Source of the DNA: Angomonas ambiguus
Taxonomy: Eukaryota > Euglenozoa > Kinetoplastea > Trypanosomatida > Trypanosomatidae
DNA: 64,000 bases
Direction of reading: 5' to 3'
Assembly (NCBI GenBank): GCA_019695575.1
Contig: JADNSB010000087.1
Location: 14,157 to 78,156 of the forward strand
Shown in pieces: positions 32,301 to 43,140 of this stretch; position 1 is the first letter of the stretch, and every line of letters begins with the position of its first letter. The translations under genes and the position numbers were made by a program. A model generated the notes under the pieces. The model saw only the letters and a program-made list of their open reading frames with translations, ran no database searches and was not told where the DNA came from.

Positions 32301-33561
32301 TTATTACAGAGGTTCTTGTTGTTTTTGATAGGGTGTGGAGCGTCGTCTTCATCGCTAGAGTGCCAGCTCTTTTCTATTTCTTTTTGCTTTTCTTCCCTCA
32401 CTTTGGAGAACGCCTTTCTATAACTACCACTGCCGCCGCTCGCTTCTCTTCCTTCTACTACTCCCTCCGTCAGTATGGGGGTGTCCGCCGTCATCACTGT
32501 AGCGTCCGTAGTGTAATAGAGTGTTTCCTTTTCTGTTTTACTGGTACTACTGTTCTTCCCCTTCTCTCCGCTCTTGAAGAGGTCGTCCTGATGTAGTGAC
32601 ATTTCTGAAAACGACGCTAATAAATCGTTGACAGTCTCTCCATTTTGATTCTCAACCTCATCTGCTTCATCATCGTCGTCGTCGTCGTCGTCGTTCTCCT
32701 GGTCAATCAACCCTAACTTCATCGCCACCATCTTAATATACTCCAACTCTTTTAACCTTGCTTCTGTGGTGGAAGTCTCAGTGGGGGGCTCACTGTATAC
32801 ACTATCATTGTTAAGGGAGAAGAGATGGTTGTCGTCGGCGGGGGTGTACCGCATACCCTCCTTGTCCTCGTTCCTAACACTCTGCGGTGTCGTCGGCGTA
32901 GTGGCGGAGTTGGTTGTTGCGGCCACTTCTTCCATCGAGCTATTATTATTATTATGCTTATTGTTCTTTTCATTCACCTTCTTTTCCGCCTCCTTCGCGA
33001 TTTGCTTTAGGAGGATACGATTGCTTACAGACGGAGAGGTGAGGCACAGTTTAAGTTGTTTTCGGAAACTCTGCTTCAACTCGGGTACGGAGTCGCCAAA
33101 GATGGACGTGTTGGGAGGACAGTAGTAATGATCTAGGGCGCTGCTCGTGTAGTCGGAGCCAATCGTCTCATAATCGTTTTCCGTTCCTCCTTCCCCCACC
33201 TCCTCCTCCTTTTCCTTTTCCGCCTTTCTATTATGATTATTATTATTATTATTGTTGTTGTTCTGAGGTACCACTTGCCGAGAGTTTAATGGTTTCACCG
33301 AGGAATCCTTTGAGCTTGACTTCTTCCTCCGCTGTCGTCTAATGCGCTTTAACAAAAGAGGGCGGCGAGACGCACTGCCCATCCCTACACTATTACTATT
33401 ATTATTATTGTTATTATTATTGTTGGTGAGAGAAGATCGACTCTGGAGAATGCTGGGCATCTCTTCCGACTCTAAAACGCTTATAAGGTTGGCACTTATC
33501 TCCTTGTGCAGATCGCTACTACCCCGACGGCGTTGGCGACGACGACTCTTTTCTTCCTCAC

Positions 33562-33592
<31 letters not shown>

Positions 33593-34675
33593 TTCTCTTT
33601 TTTCAGTCTTTGTTTTCCTTTCCCCCTTTTTTTCTCTCCGACGTGTTCGCTCCGGCAAAGAGACACCGGACCTACTCTCTTGTCGTGCGTGTGTGGTGGT
33701 GGTGGTGGCTGCCGTCGTCGGCGTCGAGAGGGAGGATGCTTTTACATAATACGGATAATTAAACTTGGTGAGCACGCGCTTCAACCGTCGCAGCCACAGT
33801 TTATTCTGTTCAAAGTAGTACATGTCGCCCCCTTGAGCAAAGTCCAGCACCAAGTACAAGTGGGTCCTACTCTGAAACGCTTGATGCAGCGAGATAAGAA
33901 AAGGGTGCTTCAAGTTGGCGAGTATCTGTCGCTCCGTGAAGGTGCGCTCCACACAGCCTTCCTCTTTTACCTTTTGTTTTGAAATTTTCTTAATCGCGAA
34001 AAGCTCTTGCGTCTGGCGGTGCCTGGCAAGGGTGACCTCAGCAAAAGTACCGCTCCCTAAGTAAGCGACTAGTTCATAATTTTGAAGGGAGCGGGCGGCG
34101 CTGCTAACGAAAGTGGTGGTGGGTGCCACCACTGAATTATTAGTATTATTGGTATTATTATTAGTATTATTATTGGTAGTAGTATTACGAGGCGCAGCAG
34201 CAAAGGAGGTACCCGTACCCGTTGTCGGAGACACCGGATGACTAACACTATTATTATTATTATTATTATTATTATTANNNNNNNNNNTAGTAGTAGTAGT
34301 AGTTTCGTTTTCTTTGACCCCTTCCTTCTTTTTATTGCTATTATTATTTTGAGTGGCATTCGATATCTCGTTGAGTTTCTGCGCTGCGTATTCTTTTCTA
34401 AGTTTGTCCGTCTGCCCAGAGATTACATCATCCAGGAAGTTCATCACATCATCGTCTTCGTCGTCTATTGCACCCACCGTAGCAGGAGGAGCGACGGTAC
34501 TATTTTGGATAGCCTCGGAAGAAAAATTCTGTTCCTCTTTTTTATTGTTTACAGCGGTGGTGGTGGTAGTGGTATTTTTTTTGGGTTCTACACTATCGTC
34601 GGTATTATTATTATTATCCTTCTCCCCGTTTTCTCCACTACCCGGGAAGAGCCAGGAAGCTAATTTTCGGAACAT
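25364..34675 (-). CDS. Giant AGC-family Ser/Thr protein kinase with very long insertions (3,103 aa)
   Basis: The kinase fold starts near residue 199 with GSGTFAEV (glycine loop) and FAIKKISK (catalytic Lys), then [12 protein letters not shown] and [15 protein letters not shown] (hinge). About 680 residues of low-complexity sequence then intervene. The C-lobe follows near residue 985: [55 protein letters not shown] second insertion of about 250 residues precedes [18 protein letters not shown] (about 1447). After a further gap, [20 protein letters not shown] and DDLRYF (about 1655) resemble the AGC C-tail. All catalytic residues are present. The YRD motif, SPE and C-tail place it among AGC kinases (PKA/PKB/S6K kin). 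Residues about 1700-3103 are Asn/Ser/Glu-rich and probably disordered. An assembly gap lies at 34278-34287, so length is approximate. Substrates are unknown. Confidence 0.85.
34278..34287. other. Assembly gap of ten N inside the kinase gene
   Basis: Ten unresolved bases lie between an ATT run and a TAG run on the plus strand. The tract is repetitive (Asn and Thr codons in gene sense), so true length is uncertain. The frame is kept only if the missing length suits it. Confidence 0.95.
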
Positions 34676-35343
34676 ATTTAATTTGTACTATTATTATTAG
34701 TATGATTAATAATAATATATATTTATGTATGTGTGTGTGTATATCAGTGTTTACTCAAAAGCAAATAGCGTTAGACGGAATATGGAAACAACAAAAAACA
34801 AAACAAAATCAGGAACAACAACGAATGGCAGTAAAAAAAAAAAAGCGTTAATTTGAAATAAATGAATAACAATTACCGGTATTATTGTTAAAAGGAGCAA
34901 ATTGGAGTACAAAATAAATAAATAAATAAATCACAAAACAATAAAATGTACAAGAAATGATAAAAATATATATATTTATATATAAAAACAAAACACTAAA
35001 TAAATAAAACAAACAAACAGATTTTTTTTTGTTCTTCTTCTATTTGTTGCTAGTAAGAGAAAAAAAAAAAAGGATAGAGATTGTGTTTAGAAGAGAGAGA
35101 AAGGAAAGAGAGAGAGAGTAGAGGTACTATTCATTTTATTCAATAAACCTTTTTTTCTTTTCAAGTTGTTAAATAATCATCCTCAAACGTGTACATATAT
35201 AGAAGCTTAAACGGTTAGGAGCAGAGTACATCTCCTCTCTTCATCAAAATAGTAATAATAATCATAATAATAGTAAATATTATTATTATTACTATTATCG
35301 TCATTCTTAACGCCTCTGCAATTCTCTCTTCCCTATTGTATTT
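34676..35343. other. Spacer upstream of the giant kinase gene
   Basis: No gene seen. Purine-rich plus-strand DNA at about 35090-35120 is a pyrimidine tract in minus sense, which would give a kinase 5' UTR of roughly 400 bases. AT-rich repeats fill the rest. Confidence 0.5.
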
Positions 35344-36687
35344 CTACATCTGAAATATCTTGAGCAATTCTTCTACCAGGAGAGCGTACTCTCTCTCCTC
35401 CACTCCTTGCCGTGGTTGCAATAGTTGATAAACTTCGAGTGAGGTGCGGGGCTCCCCATTTAATAAAGAGTACACCTCCGCCCGAGAAAGCGAAATATTA
35501 TTATTATTATTGTCCTCATTCTGGAGTTTTGTTTCCTGTTTTACCTTCGACAAGTCCTCTTCTTTCTGTTCTGACGAAGGGGATGATGGCGATGCTGTCC
35601 ACATATTATTATTATTATTATTATTATTGGGGTAGGGGTGTATAAGAGGGGTAGGAGCTCTTAGTAAAGGCAGTGGCGCTGACACTTCTCCCTCTTCATT
35701 TACTCCTTTTTTCTCTTCCAGTTTTATCTGTTTAGTTCCACCACTATTACTTTTCTTTCTTTTGTTGTTCCCACCACTAGCAGCGGTCGACGAGCCTTCT
35801 TCTCCTTTTGACTTACTGTTAAATGTTTCGATCAACTTTGCCATTCCCTCGAACCGACTCGCTTCTATTTCCTTTCCTCTCTTTTCATAATATAATAATA
35901 ATTGTTTTACCGCCTCCACGTGGCGGGTGGTGCCTGGTATAGAATGCTGTTTCAGTGCCTCTATTAACCTATTAAGGTCTTCACTGGGTGCATGGACTTC
36001 CACTTCATTATTATTATTATTATTATTATTGTGGTTACGGTTCGTTTGCTTTCCTGTTGTGCTTTTAGTATTGTTAGGCGTTTTCTTCTTGGTGGGAGAT
36101 GTTTTTCGAGACTTTGAACGAGATGCTATCGCTGTTGCTGTTGCTGCTGTGGTCACCTCCTCTTCGTCCTCCTCCTTTTTAATACGAATCGGTTTTCCTT
36201 CTTCTTCTTTGCCAGTGTTATTATTATTATTCTCACCGTCGGTATCATCATCATCCTCTGGGAGCAAGGCACTCACGGAGGGAGGCCCATACGGCCCTTC
36301 TTTTCGTTTCTGTCGCTCATCCACCGACGAATGATTCCACAAGTAATTCAACACATTCAGCTCCGTCATTAATATCACCAAATGCGGCGCCAAGGGGGAC
36401 ACGCCATTTATACGTAGTGGTGAGGAGGAGGAGGAATAGTGATTTCGCTGGGGTGGAGGGTCGTTGGGGTTGGCAGAGGACGACCACGCAGCGGCCTGCT
36501 GCTGCTGTCGGCGCCTCGCGATATCTTTCCGCACCTCTAATCCAGAGACAGGGGCGAGGGCAATCGATGAACTACTACTAATGAAAAAAGGGAGAAGATG
36601 CTCCGCACTGCGTTCCTCGCGGCGACGACGGACGAGTGCGAATACTTCTTGATTCGTGAGTGGGAAACCGTCAGAGAGTACTTCCAT
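35344..36687 (-). CDS. RNA polymerase III subunit RPC9/C17-like, with large insertions (447 aa)
   Basis: Three separated blocks match RPC9 (C17; CRCP in animals). These are the N-terminal PLTNQEVFALVRRRREERS (like LSNyEV..LL...keqr), a middle block ELNVLNYLWNHS (like yetlkYLs.tp), and the C-terminal LSRAEVYSLLNGEPRTSLEV with YQLLQ and YALLVEELLKIF (like LtkaEklqllNhrPvt.vEi.l.vee...). RPC9 pairs with RPC8 to form the Pol III stalk needed for initiation at tRNA and 5S genes. Usual length is about 150 residues; here Ser-, Asp-, Lys- and Asn-rich stretches triple it, mainly between the middle and last blocks (about residues 140-385). An additional helical block (DLNRLIEALKQHSIPG, VKQLLLYYEKRG) sits at about 235-290. 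The match is by pattern and needs a profile search. Confidence 0.6.
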   Translation of the reverse strand: MEVLSDGFPLTNQEVFALVRRRREERSAEHLLPFFISSSSSIALAPVSGLEVRKDIARRRQQQQAAAWSSSANPNDPPPQRNHYSSSSSPLRINGVSPLAPHLVILMTELNVLNYLWNHSSVDERQKRKEGPYGPPSVSALLPEDDDDTDGENNNNNTGKEEEGKPIRIKKEEDEEEVTTAATATAIASRSKSRKTSPTKKKTPNNTKSTTGKQTNRNHNNNNNNNNEVEVHAPSEDLNRLIEALKQHSIPGTTRHVEAVKQLLLYYEKRGKEIEASRFEGMAKLIETFNSKSKGEEGSSTAASGGNNKRKKSNSGGTKQIKLEEKKGVNEEGEVSAPLPLLRAPTPLIHPYPNNNNNNNNMWTASPSSPSSEQKEEDLSKVKQETKLQNEDNNNNNISLSRAEVYSLLNGEPRTSLEVYQLLQPRQGVEEREYALLVEELLKIFQM

Positions 36688-37175
36688 ATATATATATTAT
36701 ACGCTATCTTTTAAATAAGAAGAGATAATAAAAAAAAATAAAAGAGAGGAAAGGATGTATTTTTTTTTTCCTTTTCGGGTTTCAATAGAATAACACAGAG
36801 AGAGAGAGAAAGAAAGTTAATGATAATAATAGTAATAATAAAAGAATCATATTCTTTTATATTAGTAATAAGAGTGATAATGCATATATCAAGTGATGGG
36901 TTGACTAAAGCAATACGATAAATGTGTGTTTGTTACTTTTTTTTTTTTTTACTCTATTTGCGATTTTTTTTTAAAAAAAAGTACAAAAAGTGGCGAGTAG
37001 AATATTTTAATATGGAAGAAAAGATTGAATAACTATACAAGAAATTTCCCTTCGAGTAAACGTGGAAAAATACACTTTATTTTCTCTGATTTTTTTTTTT
37101 AGAAAAAAAAAAAAGACAACAACATTTGACACCTCTTTTTTTCTTATTTATTTATTGATTTCTTCTAGTGATCGT
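36688..37175. other. Spacer upstream of the RPC9-like gene
   Basis: No gene supported. A purine run at about 36796-36816 on the plus strand is the likely pyrimidine tract in minus sense. Long T and A runs near 36938-36980 and 37088-37115 lie in the 3' UTR of the PFK-2 gene. Confidence 0.5.
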
Positions 37176-40100
37176 TTAGGAAGTCTGGTCAGGTGCTGTG
37201 GTGGTGATTTGTGTTTGTGTCTGGTTCACCTCTCTCAGTGCCTCCTCCACCTCCTCCATGTCCACGACCGGTGAGGACGCCACAGGGAGGAAGTCGTGTC
37301 GCACTGGTATTAATGGATGCACCGTGACGTCTTTTTTCACGCCGATTTCAACCACACAGCCGTAAGGAATACGTAACGTGGGGGAGCGCTCTGGGATGAC
37401 ATCGAGAAAGAAGGCGAGCATACCTTGGGCAGGGACGTGAGGCGCGACAATAAAGACGGGCGACTGTGTCCGCATCGTCGCCATCAAGGCGGGTTCCAGA
37501 CGTACATTCACCTGCCGACAGCTCTCTCCGTTAGGGAATTGGACACAGTAGGAGAGACGGAGGTCCACGTTCGAGGGGTCGTGTTGAAACCAATGCATCG
37601 CGTTTTTAATCTTCTCCGTCCGAGGCGGTGGAATCTCAGTGGGAGGAGGTAAGGCGCTGTCGGCGGCCGTTCCATTCTTACCGTTTTGTGTTGGACTGAC
37701 GTGGTTGTTACCCTCTTCGCTGTAGAGCAGTGCGCTGAGTCTCGCGTATCGCCGCTTCACCCACTGTACGGAGTGACCACTGAAGCGGCCGTAATTGATG
37801 TTGTCTAGCCCTGGCACAGGGCAGAGCACTTCCTCGACGCCTTCATCGCCTTCTTCACTGTCACTACTACTACTACTACTGCTACTGCTGGGGGACGACG
37901 AACCAAAGAAATCAGAGGACGAGGACGAGGAGCTGCTGCTACTCGCCTGGTAGGAGGCGGGGGCAATGTAGGAGATATCCCCTCCCGCCATCGCGGCTAG
38001 CTCCGTCACGTCCTTCTCGGAGTGGTGCAGTCGCATGACCGGTCCCTCCGTGACGGGTATCCGCCGCCGCCGCCGACTACCGCAACTACCTGCAGAGGTG
38101 GGAGAGGTGAAGAGAACATCCTTGGAGCGGGTAGGACCCCCCAAAGTGTTGGGGCTGGCAGCGGCGGTAGGAGCGCCACTGGTACCGTCGCCTTCAATCA
38201 ACGGCCGCAGCGTACTGAGCACGGAGGGGTTGGTGGCGTGGAGAATGGCCATATTAGGGACATAACGGTCTTGTATAAAGTCCTTCAACGCCCTGGCGTA
38301 TTGCTCTCCCTCAGGGGTGAGGTGCTCATCGCCGCCGTAGGTGTGCTGTCGGTCCGCCATCGTTTCGCCTGGTAGGGTGATGTAGATGGGGTAGGCGACG
38401 GGGTGGAGATTGAGGAGAAAGAAGGCGATACGACTCCCAAGACCGCTGCTCACGCCGTGGATGATGACGTGGTGCTTGACGTTGATGATTTTGATAAAAG
38501 GAATCAGTTCCGCGGGAGAAATGGTCTCGTAGACTTTTTCGTACTGTTCTATCCGCTCTCTGAACTCGGAAATAACCGTGCTGGCGTCTTGGACGTGTTT
38601 GAAGTCGTCGTTATCGCATTTACTACGCAGAATGTTTTCCAAAATGATGGTTTCATCGGTACAGACGGATTCGATAAATAAGATACGATATGGGATCCCT
38701 TTTCGTTTCGCTTCATTGCTGAAGTACTCCTTCAGAAACGTACGTCGCGCTTTGGTGGTGTTGGTGGCGTCTAGGATCCCCACCGACAGCTTGTGGGAGC
38801 CGATAAAGCAAACTAAATCCTCACAGGCCAGCACCGCCATCTTCTCTCTCGCCTCCTTCGCTTTGGCGTTGTTGGGGTCAAAGAAATCCGCACCCGCCGT
38901 CCCTTCCGCGCCTAATAACTTTCGTCGATAGTTCCCAGCGTTGAACACCTTGCAGGGCACACCCTTCCAGTTGAGGTAACGCACCAGACGCTCGCTGATG
39001 AAACTCTTTCCCCGTCCGGGCAGTCCACACATGCACACAATAAGCGGCACCGTGTCGTAAACTGTAGTGTAACTACTATGGTGGGCGAGCTCCTCCTCGT
39101 CAGGCAGGGCCGCCTCTAGGTAGGCGTCCTCCTCCTTGGTAATACTATTGTTGTTTACCACCCCAGGGTCGGTGATGCTGTTGTTGTTGAGGATCGCTTG
39201 GATGGCCATGCTGGTGTTGGTCAGCGGGGGCTGACCCGCCTCCGCCGCCTTCCCCATCGTGTCGAGCGTGCACACCGTCGCCAGACGCTTGTAGTCCTCC
39301 AGGGTCTGCATGCTGGCGTCCATGGAGAGGGACTTGGCCTGGCTGAGTCGCCCTGGGGATACGCTATCGGCCGTGGTCCACTGGGTCAGAGAAAAGGGCG
39401 CGCCGGTCGCGGTGCCGGTGTTGCTGCCCAGGCTGCCGTGGTCGACCGAGAAGCGGTTGGCGGCGTTAGGGGCGTCGTGGCGGGCGAGCAGCGGGGAGGG
39501 GATACTGTTATCGGGGGAGAGGTAGAAGGGTCGCTGCCCCAAGCTGTGTGCGGCGGAGGTGGGTGCTTTGGGTGTCTCCTCCCCCTCCTTTGCCGTGCCC
39601 GCCTCCGCTTCCGGGTTCAGCAACTTGACGGGCGCAATCTGCTGTACACTACCACCACGGGTAGGGGCGTTAGGGAGAGGAGGGTAGTGAGAGGGCGAGC
39701 TGCCATCCCGGGCGGCGAGGCTGCTGGGGAGGGAGGAGGGGTCCTGGCTCCGGGAGTGGGCGGCGGAGTAGGGCGAGAGGAGGGTGGGCCGCTTGCTGCT
39801 GAAGTGGGCGGGGGGACTACTGCTTTCACTGGCACTGAAATTCAGACTGGCGCCTAGTGCTCGCGTCTTGTTCTCCTCGCTGGAAGGGGAAAGGACTCCT
39901 CCCGCCGCCGGCGGTGATGCTGCTGCGGTTCCTGCGACACTAGTGGTTTTTTTATTTTTGATCACATTCAGTAAATACCGCGCGACGCCTGCGTGACGGT
40001 TCGCGGCCGCACAGTCCAGTGGGGTTCTGCCGTTCTTGTCCGCCGCGACGGCGTTGGCGCCGAAGTACAGCAAAATGCGCACCACTGCGAGATTGCCCTC

Positions 40101-42320
40101 TGAGGCGGCGACGTGCAATGCGGTGCATCCGTTGTAGTCACGCTCCTCAATGTTGGTCAGCCCTTCTCGCAACAGGATAGCGAGTTGAGACACATTACTG
40201 CTACGAACGAGGGCAAAAATGTTGTGATCGGTGGCTTCTTTTTGTAGCTGACTGAGTTGTTTTTTCAGCTTATCCCTCCGTCGTTGTAGTTCCGCTATTA
40301 ACGCCGTTCGGTTCTGCTGCATGACAATAGAGGCAGCAAGAGGATCAGACTTGGTGGTGGGGTGCTGGCCGCTGCTGAGGGGTGGGAAGGAGCCCATGGT
40401 GGCGGCCTGACGGAGTGTACTGCTGTTGCTATGGTTACTATTATTATGGGCGACGCTTCGGTTACCGAATGGATCTTGTAAAGAGGCACTCATGGTCCTC
40501 TCCTCGCCCAGCGAACTGGAATGGACGTTGGTGGTGAAGTCGGCGATCGTCTTGCGTTGGCGTTGCAGAGGAGCCAGTAACGTTAAGCTAGCGTCTCTGC
40601 CCAGACTCTGGCTCTGGTCTCTGCGGTAGCTCCCACTCAGCTGACTACTAGAGTTGCTGGGCTGTGTGTCGGGCTGACTGGGCTGAAGCAATCGCTGCGA
40701 GGACATAGGATTCTCCCCTTTCTGCTCCTCTCTGTTAGTGCACGCCCGTACAGCCGCCTCCATCGCGTCGTTTTCCTTCTTCAAGCGATGCAGGGTGAGC
40801 TGAGCCTCGGTGGTACTGTACGCACGCGACATGAAGGAGTGTGAAGCCGCTCCATCGGTAGGGGCAGTGGAAGAGGGAAGAAAGGGAGGCCCTGTAGGAC
40901 CGCCGTCGTCCTCCGCCTCCTGAGCGAGGTCGACGGTAACGCTGTGCGAGGAGGAGGGCACCCCCTCTGCTCGAAGGAGAGGCGAGGGCTTCCCCTTCTC
41001 CGGCGTCTTACTCGCCAGGTACGCGGTGGCCTCGTCAGAAACGGCGGAGGTGGCGAGTGAGTAGTTCTCTACGCCCTCCTCTCCCTCGTGAGCCGGCGGC
41101 ACTAGTAGGTGATGAGGGTCGCCTCTCGTTTTACTACTTCCCTTATCCGCCGTACGAGAGAGGTCCCCGCTGTGGGTGGAGACGGCATCGGTGGAGGCGT
41201 AGGCGCGGTGGAACTGCTCTAATGCCCCGTGGGACTTATTATTCCGACGGCTAGAACCCCCTAACGTGTTGGAAGGGGTAAGCAGATTCGTATTATTATT
41301 CTCATTATTATTAGTATTATTATTATCGACGTCGGTGTCTTTAAAAGACTGTGGGAAGTAGGAGGGAAGTGGCGATATTCCCGGGCTTATAATTTCACTG
41401 TTTCCTAATAAATAGCGAGGCCCCACGTAAGGGGAGGGTGGCATCTTGGCCCACTTCCCTTCCTTATTATTATTATTATTGTGGTTGTTATTGTTGCTAC
41501 CTTGAGTGGACGGTGCTGCTGCCGCATCGGTAGAGGGGGGCACCTTTAACAAAACAGTGTTGGTTTTGTTTTTGTTACTACCGTCGCCTTCCTTGGTATA
41601 GTAGGAACCTACGGGATACTCAAACGAACGGAGGTAGGGAATACTACCCCCTTCCTCCACGTGATTATTATTATTATTATTATTATAATTTACACTATTA
41701 TCACTGACGGTGGTAGCATAAACGCTGTCGACGGCCTTCACCGGACTCCTCGACACCGCCGAAGAAATCTCTGTAGTAGACGGTGAAACACTATTCATTA
41801 ACAACGAAATATCGTCATAACTATTGATCGCGTCATTTGGCATTCGATGACGATTTTTGTGGTGCTTTTTTTGATATAAGTTCCTTGGATAGTCGTCCTC
41901 GCCGATACCACCACTGCCGTACAGCTCAGAGGAAGAGTGTGCTCTTTCTACTGCTGCAGAAGGAGCCAGTGTATCGGTAGATACAGCGGTGGTAGTAGTG
42001 CCTTCTCCTTCCCCTTCTTGAGTTCGATTGCTATTATTGTTTTTGTCGTTATTATTATTATTATTACTGTTTTGGTTTTGTTTCTTTTTCTTCTTCTTAT
42101 TGGTCTTTCCACTTCGTCCTACAAAAAAGGGGGTGTTGTAGGTTCTCTTCGGAAGTGTAGTTGCCGTCACGGCGGAAGACGCTTTAGCGGTATTCTTATT
42201 CTTATTATTTCTATTCGTGTCTCCTCTTGTTTCTTTTTTATCCTCTGACCACCCATCGTGCTGCGGTATGGCAAGACCGACGTCATCAGGGCTAGGAAAG
42301 GAAACACTTTCCTGCGCCAT
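37176..42320 (-). CDS. 6-phosphofructo-2-kinase/fructose-2,6-bisphosphatase with ankyrin repeats (1,714 aa)
   Basis: The N-terminal 700 residues are low-complexity Ser/Thr/Asn sequence ending in a short coiled coil. Ankyrin repeats follow at about 715-790 (NGCTALHVAASEGNLAVVRI, NGRTPLDCAAANRHAGVARY). The PFK-2 domain spans about 1085-1310, with Walker A CGLPGRGKS, FNAGNYRR, and DATNTTKARR. Its phosphatase partner (about 1315-1700) is recognisable but has lost the active site: LPGETMADR where the family has CRHGESE, ATNPSVLSTLR where it has tSqlkRtiqTA, LDNINYGRFSG for LdEidaG.ceG, and VAPHVP for viCHqav. It should make but not break fructose-2,6-bisphosphate, the activator of pyruvate kinase in kinetoplastids. 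Ankyrin-bearing PFK-2/FBPase-2 forms are known in trypanosomatids. A typical enzyme has about 470 residues. Confidence 0.92.
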   Translation of the reverse strand: MAQESVSFPSPDDVGLAIPQHDGWSEDKKETRGDTNRNNKNKNTAKASSAVTATTLPKRTYNTPFFVGRSGKTNKKKKKKQNQNSNNNNNNDKNNNSNRTQEGEGEGTTTTAVSTDTLAPSAAVERAHSSSELYGSGGIGEDDYPRNLYQKKHHKNRHRMPNDAINSYDDISLLMNSVSPSTTEISSAVSRSPVKAVDSVYATTVSDNSVNYNNNNNNNHVEEGGSIPYLRSFEYPVGSYYTKEGDGSNKNKTNTVLLKVPPSTDAAAAPSTQGSNNNNHNNNNNKEGKWAKMPPSPYVGPRYLLGNSEIISPGISPLPSYFPQSFKDTDVDNNNTNNNENNNTNLLTPSNTLGGSSRRNNKSHGALEQFHRAYASTDAVSTHSGDLSRTADKGSSKTRGDPHHLLVPPAHEGEEGVENYSLATSAVSDEATAYLASKTPEKGKPSPLLRAEGVPSSSHSVTVDLAQEAEDDGGPTGPPFLPSSTAPTDGAASHSFMSRAYSTTEAQLTLHRLKKENDAMEAAVRACTNREEQKGENPMSSQRLLQPSQPDTQPSNSSSQLSGSYRRDQSQSLGRDASLTLLAPLQRQRKTIADFTTNVHSSSLGEERTMSASLQDPFGNRSVAHNNSNHSNSSTLRQAATMGSFPPLSSGQHPTTKSDPLAASIVMQQNRTALIAELQRRRDKLKKQLSQLQKEATDHNIFALVRSSNVSQLAILLREGLTNIEERDYNGCTALHVAASEGNLAVVRILLYFGANAVAADKNGRTPLDCAAANRHAGVARYLLNVIKNKKTTSVAGTAAASPPAAGGVLSPSSEENKTRALGASLNFSASESSSPPAHFSSKRPTLLSPYSAAHSRSQDPSSLPSSLAARDGSSPSHYPPLPNAPTRGGSVQQIAPVKLLNPEAEAGTAKEGEETPKAPTSAAHSLGQRPFYLSPDNSIPSPLLARHDAPNAANRFSVDHGSLGSNTGTATGAPFSLTQWTTADSVSPGRLSQAKSLSMDASMQTLEDYKRLATVCTLDTMGKAAEAGQPPLTNTSMAIQAILNNNSITDPGVVNNNSITKEEDAYLEAALPDEEELAHHSSYTTVYDTVPLIVCMCGLPGRGKSFISERLVRYLNWKGVPCKVFNAGNYRRKLLGAEGTAGADFFDPNNAKAKEAREKMAVLACEDLVCFIGSHKLSVGILDATNTTKARRTFLKEYFSNEAKRKGIPYRILFIESVCTDETIILENILRSKCDNDDFKHVQDASTVISEFRERIEQYEKVYETISPAELIPFIKIINVKHHVIIHGVSSGLGSRIAFFLLNLHPVAYPIYITLPGETMADRQHTYGGDEHLTPEGEQYARALKDFIQDRYVPNMAILHATNPSVLSTLRPLIEGDGTSGAPTAAASPNTLGGPTRSKDVLFTSPTSAGSCGSRRRRRIPVTEGPVMRLHHSEKDVTELAAMAGGDISYIAPASYQASSSSSSSSSSDFFGSSSPSSSSSSSSSDSEEGDEGVEEVLCPVPGLDNINYGRFSGHSVQWVKRRYARLSALLYSEEGNNHVSPTQNGKNGTAADSALPPPTEIPPPRTEKIKNAMHWFQHDPSNVDLRLSYCVQFPNGESCRQVNVRLEPALMATMRTQSPVFIVAPHVPAQGMLAFFLDVIPERSPTLRIPYGCVVEIGVKKDVTVHPLIPVRHDFLPVASSPVVDMEEVEEALREVNQTQTQITTTAPDQTS

Positions 42321-43140
42321 GATGGTAGTAGTAATAGTGTGTTTTCTTTTTCTGTTTTGGATTCACTTAAAATATTGATTATTATTATTATTATTATTGC
42401 TGATTTTTTTTTTTTGCGATTAACGACGTGTTAATGGGTATAAATATTTAATAATAATAATAATAATAAGGTGTACAGAAATAAACAAAAACAAAATATC
42501 GGACAAAAATAAATAAATAAACGGTAATAAAAGCGGATGAGGAAGATAAATCAAACTATATAGTGAACGAATTAAAATAGATAAATTAAAGTGATTTAAC
42601 TATATTGTTTTTTTTTTCTAATTTTTACCATTTAATGTTAGAAAAAACAAGGTCAAAAGTAAAGTGAGAAGAAAAAGAAATAGTAAATAGATTTATGAAA
42701 TTGTTTTTTTTTTTCTGTTAATAATACAATTAGTGCTTACCACTAAATCCTTTACATATTATTCTGAAAAGATATTAAGATAATAATAACAATGATAAAT
42801 AGTAACAATATAATGTTTCTGGTAAGTTCACAAGAGCTTTTTTTTTTTGAATTTTCTTTTTGTTTTAAGTTATCGACACCACCAACTTTTTTTTTACCCT
42901 GTTTCTATTATACGCAGGACCGTGTTGATTGTCTTCTTCATGCTATGACACGAGAAGGAAAAACAATTAGCGCAAAGAATAAAAATAATATAAGTTTTTT
43001 TTTTAAAAAAAAAAATAGAAAAAAATTGGCTTGATGTGTTTCTTATATATTTATTAATATTAAAAAAAAAAAAAGGCACTTGATTTTAGTTGCCTTCTTT
43101 TTTTTTTTACCCTTTTCGTTTCTTTCTTTCTTTCACTTCA
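42321..43140. other. Spacer upstream of the PFK-2 gene
   Basis: About 820 bases with no supported gene. Purine-rich plus-strand sequence at about 42652-42690 could be the pyrimidine tract in minus sense. A and T runs dominate, with no RNA gene recognisable. Confidence 0.5.
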
